DNA of 13,119 nucleotides. Source: MGBC113645 sp036308445. Lineage in GTDB: Bacteria > Bacillota_I > Bacilli_A > Erysipelotrichales > Coprobacillaceae. The notes under the pieces are model-generated. The model saw only the letters and a list, made by a program, of their open reading frames with translations, ran no database searches and was not told where the DNA came from. Below, one piece after another: positions 6,012 through 12,641 of the stretch. A program made the translations under genes and the position numbers. The stretch lies in NCBI GenBank assembly GCA_036308445.1, contig JAXJVS010000077.1:1-13119 (forward strand), written 5' to 3'. How positions within the stretch are numbered: position 1 is the stretch's first letter; every line of letters begins with the position of its first letter.

Positions 6012-7622
6012 TTAATACATAGATGGATTCATTTGTGGTTGTTCTTTTTCTTTAATTGATGCTACTCCTGCTTCTGTTGTAATAAATAATGCTGAAATAC
6101 TGGCTGCATTTAATAATGCACTACGTGTAACTTTAGTTGGATCTATAATACCTTTATCAATCATTAATACCCATTCACCATTCTTAGCATCAAAACCTTT
6201 ACCATCTTCCATCTTCATCTGTGTTTCTACAATTTCATCGCTATTATATCCAGCATTTTCTGCAATTTGTGACATAGGTGTTAACAATGCATCTAATACA
6301 ATTTTAATACCTTTTTGCTTATCTACATTATTATCTTTCAATTTATCTTTTAAAGCAACATAAGCGTTAACTAATGTTACTCCACCACCCATGACAATAC
6401 CTTCACTAATAGCTGCTTTAGTTGCATTTAAAGCATCTTCAATTCTTAATTTCTTTTCTTTAACTTCTGATTCTGTTGCACCACCTACTTTAATAATAGC
6501 AACACCATGACTTAATTTACCTAATCTTTCTGCATAATTCTTCTTATCATATTCACTTGTCGCATTCTCCATTTGTTTACTAATTTCATCTATACGATTA
6601 TCTATTGTTTCCTTAGAACCTATTCCACCTATCATTGTAGTGTGGTCTTTAGTAATAATAATTTTTTTAGCTGATCCTAAATCATCAATTGTCATTTCTT
6701 TTAAATTCATATTTAAGTCTTTATTATAGAATTTAGCATTTGTTAGTACTGCAATATCCTGCAATAATTCCTTTTGGTTATCTCCAAATCCTGGAGCTTT
6801 AGTAGCTACAACATTAAATGTACCTCTTAATTTATTAACGACTAGAGTCGAAATAACTTCTTGTTCAAAATCATCTGCAATTAATAATAATGAACGATTA
6901 GATTGCATAACCTGTTCTAATACTGGTAAGATTTCTTGAACTGTATTAATCTTTTGATCAGTAATCATAATCAATGGATTATCCATTTCAATACTCATTT
7001 TTTCTCTATCACTTACCATATATGGAGAAACGTATCCTTTATCATATTGCATACCTTCTGCCACTTCTAATTCAGTATCAAAACCATTAGATTCATCTAC
7101 ACTAATAACACCATTTCTTCCAACTCTATCCATCGCCTCAGCAATATAATTACCAATTTCTTTATTACCAGAAGAAATAGTAGCAACATTAGCAATATCA
7201 TCAGTACTTTCTACTTTTTGCGATTTATTTAAAATATAGTTTGCTACTTCTTTACTAGCATATTCAATACCCTCTCTCATTAAAACTGGATTAGCACCTT
7301 TTTCAACAGCTTTTAAACCATTTTCAATCATAGATTGAGCTAAAATAGTAGCAGTAGTTGTACCATCACCAGCAACATCATTTGTCTTATTAGCAACTTC
7401 ATATACTAATTTAGCACCCATATTTTCAAATGAATCTTCCAATTCTATTTCTTTGGCTATACTTACTCCATCATTAGTAATTAATGGTGAACCATATCCT
7501 TTGTCCAATACTACATTTCTACCCTTAGGACCAATAGTTACTTTAACTGCATCAGCTAAAGCATTTACTCCTTTCAACATTGAATCTCTAACATCTTTAC
7601 TATAACGAATTTCTTTACTCAT
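6012..7622 (-). CDS. groL: GroEL (Hsp60) chaperonin large subunit
   Basis: This 536-residue cytosolic chaperonin forms the double-ring ATP-driven folding chamber capped by GroES. Recognisable are GVNALADAVKVTIGPKGRNV, NDGVSIAKEIELEDSFENMG, the ATP-binding GDGTTTAT loop (residues 85-92, with catalytic D86), KAPGFGDNQ in the apical domain and IEDALNATKAAISEGIVMGG near the C-terminal equatorial ATP site. The gene starts 12 bases after groES, and its AGGAGG site overlaps the groES TAG stop, so the two are coupled. The usual Gly-Gly-Met repeat tail is missing: the protein ends EKEQPQMNPSMY. Regulation is by the CIRCE operators upstream of groES. Confidence 0.98.
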   Translation of the reverse strand: MSKEIRYSKDVRDSMLKGVNALADAVKVTIGPKGRNVVLDKGYGSPLITNDGVSIAKEIELEDSFENMGAKLVYEVANKTNDVAGDGTTTATILAQSMIENGLKAVEKGANPVLMREGIEYASKEVANYILNKSQKVESTDDIANVATISSGNKEIGNYIAEAMDRVGRNGVISVDESNGFDTELEVAEGMQYDKGYVSPYMVSDREKMSIEMDNPLIMITDQKINTVQEILPVLEQVMQSNRSLLLIADDFEQEVISTLVVNKLRGTFNVVATKAPGFGDNQKELLQDIAVLTNAKFYNKDLNMNLKEMTIDDLGSAKKIIITKDHTTMIGGIGSKETIDNRIDEISKQMENATSEYDKKNYAERLGKLSHGVAIIKVGGATESEVKEKKLRIEDALNATKAAISEGIVMGGGVTLVNAYVALKDKLKDNNVDKQKGIKIVLDALLTPMSQIAENAGYNSDEIVETQMKMEDGKGFDAKNGEWVLMIDKGIIDPTKVTRSALLNAASISALFITTEAGVASIKEKEQPQMNPSMY

Positions 7623-7634
7623 AATCTAATCCTC

Positions 7635-7895
7635 CTATTCAATAATTGCTAAAATATCTTTTTGAGCTAAAATTAAATACTCATCATCATTATCATTAAA
7701 CTTAGTACCAGAATATTCCTTATAAATAACTCTTATACCTTCTTTAAGTTCATCATCGCATTTTGTTCCAACTGCTACTACAATTGCTTGATTACTTTTC
7801 TCTTCTTTTGGATTTGTCAAAATAATTCCGCTTGCAGTAGTCGTTTCTGCTTTTTCTTTCTTTAAAATAACATTATCATTTAATGGTCTTAACAT
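7635..7895 (-). CDS. groS: GroES (Hsp10) co-chaperonin
   Basis: This 86-residue lid subunit of the GroEL chamber begins MLRPLNDNVILKKEKAETTT, carries the mobile loop ending in ASGIILTNP, and has the VVAVG beta-strand and a typical ILAQKDILAIIE end. It is slightly shorter than the 94-97 residues common in the family, with shortening in the loop after the first strand. The start follows an AGGAGG site with about 8 bases spacing. It is the first gene of the groESL operon, preceded by a -10 box TATAAT at 7954-7959 and two CIRCE-like operators. Confidence 0.97.
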   Translation of the reverse strand: MLRPLNDNVILKKEKAETTTASGIILTNPKEEKSNQAIVVAVGTKCDDELKEGIRVIYKEYSGTKFNDNDDEYLILAQKDILAIIE

Positions 7896-7918
7896 ATCTA
7901 AAATCCTCCTTTATTTAC

Positions 7919-7945
7919 TTAGCACTCACACCAATAGATTGCCAA
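7919..7945 (-). promoter_or_regulatory. CIRCE operator, promoter-proximal, half degenerate
   Basis: The element is TTAGCACTC, 9 bases, then GATTGCCAA. One arm is the exact CIRCE half-site and the other differs from GAGTGCTAA at two positions. It lies just downstream of the predicted start site, the usual place for HrcA binding. Confidence 0.8.
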
Positions 7946-7953
7946 CACATATT

Positions 7954-7959
7954 ATTATA
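7954..7959 (-). promoter_or_regulatory. groESL promoter -10 box
   Basis: TATAAT on the minus strand lies between the two CIRCE-like elements. The -35 box is weak (TTCATA-like around 7979-7984). Confidence 0.6.
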
Positions 7960-7984
7960 TCCAGTAACATGAACGAATTATGAA

Positions 7985-8019
7985 CTTTTTAGCACTTTTG
8001 ATATATAAGTGCTAAAAAG
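7985..8019 (-). promoter_or_regulatory. CIRCE-type operator, distal, perfect inverted repeat
   Basis: TTAGCACTT, 9 bases, AAGTGCTAA (7989-8015) forms a perfect inverted repeat that extends to 13-bp arms (7985-8019). The 9-9-9 spacing is that of CIRCE, the HrcA site, although the last base of each arm differs from the consensus. It lies upstream of the promoter. Confidence 0.85.
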
Positions 8020-8021
8020 TT

Positions 8022-8047
8022 AAAAAAAGAACTATTTCTAGTTCTTT
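8022..8047 (-). terminator. Second terminator after serA
   Basis: On the minus strand AAAGAACTA-gaaa-TAGTTCTTT (8026-8047) is followed by a run of T. It insulates the groESL promoter from serCA read-through. Confidence 0.8.
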
Positions 8048-8071
8048 CTACAAATTTCAATAAATTCATAT

Positions 8072-8097
8072 AAAAAGAGTTCTTATGAAAGAACTCT
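8072..8097 (-). terminator. First terminator after serA, overlapping its stop codon
   Basis: On the minus strand AGAGTTCTT-tcat-AAGAACTCT (8076-8097) is followed by TTTTTA. The serA TAA (8083-8085) lies inside the hairpin. Confidence 0.8.
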
Positions 8098-9237
8098 CAT
8101 ATTAATAACATTATCTTGATTCTTAATAGCTTCAACAATATCATCTGTTAAATCATCATTAGTATCAATTAAAGTATATGCATAATCACCTTTAGCCTTA
8201 TTAACCATATTTTCAATATTTAACCCTTTATTTGCTAATAAAGTAGCAAATTGAGCTAACATATTTGGTACATTTCTATTAATGATACAAATACGATATT
8301 TACTTCTTCTAGGTTCACTTACTGCTGGGAAGTTAACTGAATTCACAATATTACCATTTTCAATATAATCAATAACTTGTTTAACGGCCATTCTAGCACA
8401 GTTATCTTCTGATTCAGGAGTAGAAGCTCCTAAATGTGGGAATACAATAATATTTCTTTTATTTAATAATGCTTCATCAGCGAAATCTGTTACATATTTA
8501 GCAACTTTTCCACTAGCGACTGCTTCAACAATATCCTCAGTAACAACTAAGTCACCTCTAGCAAAGTTTAAGATAACCACACCATCTTTCATCTGAGCAA
8601 TTGTATCTTTATTAATAATACCTTTTGTTTCTTTAGTACTAGGTGCATGTAATGTTATATAATCACTTTCTGCAAATAATGTATCTACAGTTTTAGCATT
8701 TTTAACCCATTTACTCATACCCCATGCAGCATTTACAGAAATATATGGATCATAACCATAAACATCCATACCTAATTTAGTAGCTGCATTAGCAACAGCA
8801 ACACCAATAGCACCTAACCCAAATACTCCTAATTTTTTACCATCAATTTCTGGTCCAACAAATTGATTCTTACCCTTTTCTGCAATTTTAGCAACATCAC
8901 CAGTTTGTGTATTAATCCACTCGCTACCTTCTATTAATTTACGACTAGCTAAAAATAATGCACATAAAGTTAATTCTTTAACTGCATTTGCATTAGCACC
9001 TGGAGTGTTAAAAACAACAACCCCTTTTTCACTAGCTTTATCTAAAGGAATATTGTTAACACCAGCTCCAGCTCTAGCAATAGCTTTTAAATTAGCATTA
9101 AATTCATAATCATGTAATGGAGCAGAACGAACAAGAATAACATCTTCTTCTTTTGCATCCATATCACATACATATTTATCATCAAAATATTTTAATCCCT
9201 CATTAGAGATTGCATTCATTAATTTTACTTTATACAT
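8083..9237 (-). CDS. serA: D-3-phosphoglycerate dehydrogenase
   Basis: This 384-residue cytosolic enzyme oxidises 3-phosphoglycerate to 3-phosphohydroxypyruvate with NAD, the first step of serine synthesis. Seen are RAGAGVNNIP and FNTPGANANAVKELT in the substrate domain, the Rossmann motif G140-L-G142-AI-G145, R227 in NFARGDL, an acidic residue around 251-255, and H268 in FPHLGAST. A C-terminal ACT domain (about 314-384) may bind serine for feedback control. This is the short form without the extra domain of long SerA proteins. It follows serC by 8 bases. Its ribosome site (AGGTGAT) overlaps the serC stop, so translation is probably coupled. Confidence 0.96.
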   Translation of the reverse strand: MYKVKLMNAISNEGLKYFDDKYVCDMDAKEEDVILVRSAPLHDYEFNANLKAIARAGAGVNNIPLDKASEKGVVVFNTPGANANAVKELTLCALFLASRKLIEGSEWINTQTGDVAKIAEKGKNQFVGPEIDGKKLGVFGLGAIGVAVANAATKLGMDVYGYDPYISVNAAWGMSKWVKNAKTVDTLFAESDYITLHAPSTKETKGIINKDTIAQMKDGVVILNFARGDLVVTEDIVEAVASGKVAKYVTDFADEALLNKRNIIVFPHLGASTPESEDNCARMAVKQVIDYIENGNIVNSVNFPAVSEPRRSKYRICIINRNVPNMLAQFATLLANKGLNIENMVNKAKGDYAYTLIDTNDDLTDDIVEAIKNQDNVINMRVLS

Positions 9238-9245
9238 ATAATCAC

Positions 9246-10334
9246 CTATTTATTTTCATCTTCAAATTTTTTCATAAATGCTACTAACTTTTGTACACCT
9301 TCTAATGGCATAGCATTATAAATAGAAGCTCTAATTCCTCCTACTGCTCTATGTCCTTTCAAGTTAGTCATACCAGCTTCAATACTTTCTTTTACAAACT
9401 TAGCATCTAAATCTTTATTTGGAGTTGTAAAAGTAACATTCATTCTTGAACGTGATTCTTTATCAGCAGCAGCTTTATAGAAATCACTGTTATCTAGATA
9501 ATCATAAATTAATTGAGATTTTTCAATACTACGTTCATACATAGCTTCTACTCCACCATTTTGATCTACCCATTCTAATACTAATCCGCACATATAAATC
9601 GCAAATGCTGATGGTGTATTGTACATAGAATCTTTTTCAGCCATTAATTTATAATCCATTAATACTGGAGCAGTCTTTTGAAGACCCGCTAATAAATCTT
9701 TACGAATAATCGCAATACCTAATCCAGCAATACCCATATTCTTTTGAGCACCAGCATAAATCAATCCATATTTAGATACATCTACTTTTTGAGATAAAAT
9801 ATTAGAAGACATATCCGCTACTACTGGACAACCATTTTTAGTTACTGGATCATATTTATATTCAGTACCATAAATAGTATTGTTAGCACAAATGTGTAAG
9901 TAATCTGCATCATCACTCAAATCTAATTCATTTTGAGTTGGAATATGAGCAAAGTTATTTTCTTTACCATTATATGCTACATGGATATCTCCAAATTTAG
10001 TTGCTTCTTTATAAGATAAATTAGAGAAATTCCCTGTAATTGCATAATCAGCTTTACCAGTTTTCAAGAAATTTAATGGAATCATTGAGAACTGTTGAGT
10101 AGCTCCACCATGTAAGAATAAAATTTCATAATCATCTGGTACATTCATAACTTTCTTTAATAAAGCTTTTGTTTTATTAAATATATCTAAATAGGATGAC
10201 GATCTATGACTCATCTCCATTACAGACATTCCTGTATTTTCATAGTTCAACATTTGTTCAGCCGCTTTTTTAAGAACAGGCTCAGGTAACATTGATGGAC
10301 CTGCTGAGAAATTATAAACTCTTTCTTGTGTCAT
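9246..10334 (-). CDS. serC: Phosphoserine aminotransferase
   Basis: This 362-residue PLP enzyme transaminates 3-phosphohydroxypyruvate with glutamate to phosphoserine, the step after SerA. It starts with the typical VYNFSAGPSMLPEPVL and contains GMSVMEMSHRS and FLHGGATQQFS. The PLP lysine is K198 in YAGAQKNMGIAG, the same number as in the E. coli enzyme. It ends near KGHRAVGGIRASIYNAM. I chose the ATG at 10334 because GGGGG lies 9 bases upstream, whereas the ATG at 10343 directly abuts that ribosome site. Gene order serC-serA puts consecutive enzymes in one transcript. No phosphoserine phosphatase is in the window. Confidence 0.96.
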   Translation of the reverse strand: MTQERVYNFSAGPSMLPEPVLKKAAEQMLNYENTGMSVMEMSHRSSSYLDIFNKTKALLKKVMNVPDDYEILFLHGGATQQFSMIPLNFLKTGKADYAITGNFSNLSYKEATKFGDIHVAYNGKENNFAHIPTQNELDLSDDADYLHICANNTIYGTEYKYDPVTKNGCPVVADMSSNILSQKVDVSKYGLIYAGAQKNMGIAGLGIAIIRKDLLAGLQKTAPVLMDYKLMAEKDSMYNTPSAFAIYMCGLVLEWVDQNGGVEAMYERSIEKSQLIYDYLDNSDFYKAAADKESRSRMNVTFTTPNKDLDAKFVKESIEAGMTNLKGHRAVGGIRASIYNAMPLEGVQKLVAFMKKFEDENK

Positions 10335-10369
10335 ATTTGACATCCCCCTTATTTTTAGTGTATGTTTCC

Positions 10370-10398
10370 ATTATAGAGAAAGTTCTTACTCTTGTCCA
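10370..10398 (-). promoter_or_regulatory. serCA promoter
   Basis: On the minus strand TGGACA (10393-10398), 17 bases, TATAAT (10370-10375), about 30 bases upstream of the serC start. Confidence 0.75.
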
Positions 10399-10436
10399 AT
10401 ACTTTTATAATTTTTTTGTTATTTTTATTTTGTTTT

Positions 10437-10463
10437 AACTAAATTTATTAATTCTATTTAGTT
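10437..10463. repeat. Inverted repeat upstream of the serCA promoter
   Basis: AACTAAAT and ATTTAGTT, 8-bp perfect arms 11 bases apart, lie 40 bases upstream of the -35 box. This could be an operator, but no known regulator site is recognised. Confidence 0.35.
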
Positions 10464-10542
10464 ATAACCGAAATATTTTACTTAACTTTTGTGCGTTGTA
10501 TACAATTTATTATTGCATTAAGAAAAAATTATTGATTTAAAC

Positions 10543-10566
10543 AAAAAAATTGCTATATCTAGCAAT
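10543..10566 (-). terminator. Terminator of the ROK kinase gene
   Basis: On the minus strand ATTGCTA-gata-TAGCAAT (10549-10566) is followed by seven T, directly after the stop codon. Confidence 0.85.
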
Positions 10567-10570
10567 CTTT

Positions 10571-11440
10571 CTACAACAAAGCAGCACCAATTAGACCAGC
10601 ATCATCCAAAAAATGAGCTAATCTATATTGCAAATACTCTGGTTTAATATAATATTTTTTAGCTTTTTCAAATACCATTTCAACAAAGTCAGGATTATAA
10701 TTAGCTATACTACCACCAACTACATAAACCTCTGGGTCAATAACACAACCTACATTAGCAATCCCTTTAGCAGCTATATCTGCGGTTTTTTCAATCAATT
10801 GAATTGCTGTTTCATTACCATCATGCCATAATTTAAACAATGCTTCAGCACTCATAGGATAACCAAAAATTTCCTCGGCAATAACTGATAATCCATAACC
10901 ACCACACTGTTCATTTAAACTACCTGCATTTGTTCCTTTATGACAATGATGATCTTCATTCACAATCATATTATAAATCTCTCCAGCACAAGTACTTACG
11001 CCATTAATAAGCTCATTTCTAAATACATATCCTCCACCAAAACCAGTAGACATAGTAATATAATACACGGACTCAAATCCTTTTCCCGCTCCAAGAATAG
11101 CTTCTCCTAAAGCAGCTACATTAGCATCATTACTTAATTTTGTAGAAATGCCAGTTTCATTTATAAAGTACTCTACAATGTTAAAATTATCCCATCCTAC
11201 TAAATTAGGTGGATTTAAGATTAACCCTTTATGAGCATCTAATGGTCCAGGTGCTCCTATTCCAATACTTTCTATCTTACCATTAAAACTCTTAATAAAA
11301 TCAATCATTTCCTTCAAGTTTTCTTCTGCTTTCTTACTCTTATTATTTGGACACTTAAAATACTCAACCTTGTTCATTCCTTCATCAAAAATAGCACATC
11401 TTAAATTGGTTCCACCAATATCAATACCTACTTTAAACAT
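10571..11440 (-). CDS. ROK-family sugar kinase (glucokinase-like)
   Basis: This 289-residue cytosolic kinase probably phosphorylates glucose or a related hexose or N-acetylhexosamine with ATP. It has the phosphate-binding VGIDIGGTNLR at the N-terminus, GIGAPGPLD, LNPPNLVGWDN, the catalytic base D105 in SNDANVAALGE, and the STGFGGGYV and VYVVGGSIAN blocks. The zinc motif usual in ROK proteins (ExGH ... CxCGxxGC) is absent: here it reads GEIYNMIV followed by HHCHKGTNAGSLNEQC. The start at 11440 has AGGGAGGAG about 7 bases upstream. An in-frame hydrophobic extension to a TTG at 11539 has no ribosome site. Exact sugar specificity cannot be told. Confidence 0.9.
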   Translation of the reverse strand: MFKVGIDIGGTNLRCAIFDEGMNKVEYFKCPNNKSKKAEENLKEMIDFIKSFNGKIESIGIGAPGPLDAHKGLILNPPNLVGWDNFNIVEYFINETGISTKLSNDANVAALGEAILGAGKGFESVYYITMSTGFGGGYVFRNELINGVSTCAGEIYNMIVNEDHHCHKGTNAGSLNEQCGGYGLSVIAEEIFGYPMSAEALFKLWHDGNETAIQLIEKTADIAAKGIANVGCVIDPEVYVVGGSIANYNPDFVEMVFEKAKKYYIKPEYLQYRLAHFLDDAGLIGAALL

Positions 11441-11600
11441 CTTAAACTCCTCCCTATATATATTATAAAACAATAGAAATAACAAACCTAGAAAAAAGTA
11501 CCATAAAAAATATCTTATAATACTACTTTTTTGAAACAAACCTTGGCAAATCCAAAATAATCATGTTTTATTAATAATATCTATCGTAGCAGAAGTACTA

Positions 11601-11632
11601 ACTTATCATATCTGCAAGATATTCTTATAAGT
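11601..11632. repeat. Interrupted inverted repeat
   Basis: ACTTAT-c-ATATCT-gca-AGATAT-tctt-ATAAGT gives a two-part 12-bp hairpin with internal bulges. Confidence 0.5.
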
Positions 11633-11649
11633 AATAAGCCTAAGAAATG

Positions 11650-11692
11650 GAAAACCAGGAGGTTATCATATCACTAACATCTCCTGGTTTTC
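11650..11692. terminator. Long-stem hairpin, possible bidirectional terminator
   Basis: A perfect 12-bp stem GAAAACCAGGAG/CTCCTGGTTTTC has a 19-base loop that can add a 4-bp GTTA/TAAC extension. It is followed by TTTTG on the plus strand and CATTTC on the minus strand. It sits after the Cys-rich peptide gene (minus) and before the ROK promoter, so it may end the former. Confidence 0.5.
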
Positions 11693-11786
11693 TTTTGTGA
11701 ATTTCATTTAAATGAATGTACTGTTTCTACACGTGCATAACATCATACTCTATGTGCTAATTCAAGTTTGTTCAGATAACTTTCAT

Positions 11787-11957
11787 TTATACCTCATTTT
11801 TGTAATATTCCTTTATTAATTCTTCTCTCATATTACTGCAACCGCTACATCCTATGCAATTTCCTTTACATTTGTTCTTTTCTTTTTCTTTAATAATAGA
11901 AATGACTGCCATTATGATGAGTATAATTAATATGATACTTATAATTATTGTTGCCAT
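11787..11957 (-). CDS. FeoB-associated Cys-rich membrane protein
   Basis: This 56-residue protein starts MATIIISIILIILIIMAVIS, a single N-terminal membrane helix (about 3-22), followed by a basic stretch and a cysteine cluster NKCKGNCIGCSGC (C30, C34, C37, C40). It ends in a charged helix. This is the layout of the small proteins often encoded after feoB, the ferrous iron transporter. No feo gene is in view, so it is an orphan here. The start at 11957 has AGGGGATG about 8 bases upstream. A good promoter (TTGAAA, 16 bases, TATAAT) precedes it. Its short length makes it easy to miss, and the plus-strand frame opposite it is a shadow. Confidence 0.8.
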   Translation of the reverse strand: MATIIISIILIILIIMAVISIIKEKEKNKCKGNCIGCSGCSNMREELIKEYYKNEV

Positions 11958-11983
11958 AGCATCATCCCCTTTTCTTATACTTA

Positions 11984-12011
11984 ATTATATTAATATTTAT
12001 TCCTGTTTCAA
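11984..12011 (-). promoter_or_regulatory. Promoter of the Cys-rich membrane protein gene
   Basis: On the minus strand TTGAAA (12006-12011), 16 bases, TATAAT (11984-11989). Confidence 0.75.
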
Positions 12012-12019
12012 ATCATTTG
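12009..12019. promoter_or_regulatory. Palindrome between divergent promoters, candidate operator
   Basis: CAAAT-c-ATTTG overlaps the -35 box of the minus-strand promoter and lies 8 bases from the -35 box of the plus-strand promoter. A metal-sensing repressor could control both genes from here. The binding protein is unknown. Confidence 0.4.
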
Positions 12020-12027
12020 CTTATTTA

Positions 12028-12055
12028 TTGACATTTTATGGAATTATGCTATTAT
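12028..12055 (+). promoter_or_regulatory. Promoter of the HMA-domain protein gene
   Basis: TTGACA (12028-12033), 16 bases, TATTAT (12050-12055) with an extended -10 TG one base upstream. Confidence 0.8.
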
Positions 12056-12089
12056 TGAGTTACCTAAAGCTAACTAGGAGGTAAAGTTT

Positions 12090-12434
12090 ATGTTAACTGC
12101 TATTATATTAATAATTATTATACTTTATATTATATATTGTATTAAAAGATATACTAAAAGTTTAGGTAAAGGATGCTGCGGTGGTGGTAATAATACTATT
12201 AGAGAAAAGATTATTATTGATGATAATATATATCCTATTAAAGAAACTTTTAAAGTCGAAGGTATGACTTGTGAAAATTGTGCTGCTATTATTGAAAGAA
12301 GATTAAATAAATCTACTTTTAAAGGTGTTGTTGATTTTAAAAACAGCAGCCTTACAATTCATTCAAAAGAACAAATTTCTTTTAATGAAATTAATGAAAT
12401 CGTGGAAAATGCAGGTTATTTATTAGTTAAATGA
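12090..12434 (+). CDS. Membrane-anchored heavy-metal-associated (HMA) domain protein
   Basis: This 114-residue protein has an N-terminal membrane helix (about 3-17), a short Cys/Gly patch KGCCGGG (28-33) and a C-terminal HMA domain (about 52-114). The metal-binding motif is GMTCENC (C61, C64), as in copper chaperones and the N-termini of P-type ATPases. The front part resembles the Cys-rich membrane peptide encoded divergently next door, which makes this look like such a peptide fused to a chaperone. The most likely role is handling copper or another soft metal at the inner membrane face. An AGGAGG site precedes the ATG by 9 bases. No metal ATPase is adjacent. Confidence 0.88.
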   Translation: MLTAIILIIIILYIIYCIKRYTKSLGKGCCGGGNNTIREKIIIDDNIYPIKETFKVEGMTCENCAAIIERRLNKSTFKGVVDFKNSSLTIHSKEQISFNEINEIVENAGYLLVK

Positions 12435-12509
12435 TTTTCTTTTTAAGAAAAATAAACATTTTTCTAAAATTTAGGAGTATACTATTAATGAATTTAGGGG
12501 GTGGATAGT

Positions 12510-12614
12510 ATGCTTCAACATGCATTAGATTTTATAACTTATTTATTTAAGATAACTTCTGGATATAGTACTATCCAATATTTATCAGACTTAAAACATC
12601 AAGATGAACATTAA
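12510..12614 (+). CDS. Unrecognised 34-residue small protein
   Basis: MLQHALDFITYLFKITSGYS begins this short frame, and QYLSDLKHQDEH ends it. The ATG at 12510 has a strong ribosome site AGGGGGTGG about 6 bases upstream. A TATACT -10-like box lies nearby, and an intrinsic terminator begins at the stop codon. The first half is amphipathic to hydrophobic and the end is charged. No family is recognised. The well-formed signals on both sides are the case for a real gene; the protein itself gives no functional hint. Confidence 0.6.
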   Translation: MLQHALDFITYLFKITSGYSTIQYLSDLKHQDEH

Positions 12615-12641
12615 AAAGATGTCAATTATGACATCTTTTTT
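12613..12641. terminator. Bidirectional terminator shared by convergent genes
   Basis: AAAAAGATGTCA-atta-TGACATCTTTTT is a perfect 12-bp stem with T runs on both strands. The stop codons of both the 34-residue gene and the acetyltransferase lie in it. Confidence 0.9.

Larger units (their letters stand above)
11441..11786. other. Intergenic region with two stable hairpins
   Basis: It holds the likely ROK kinase -10 box (TATAAT upstream of the AGGGAGGAG site) and two hairpins (11601-11632 and 11650-11692). No gene is recognised on either strand. Confidence 0.5.

Noticed and set aside
11441..11539. Hydrophobic N-terminal extension of the ROK kinase as a membrane anchor
   Set aside because: It would need a TTG start without a ribosome site, while the ATG at 11440 has a strong site and gives the normal ROK N-terminus.
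11854..12084. Plus-strand hydrophobic frame as a membrane protein
   Set aside because: It lies opposite the Cys-rich peptide gene and crosses both divergent promoters. Its hydrophobicity comes from AT-rich antisense codons.
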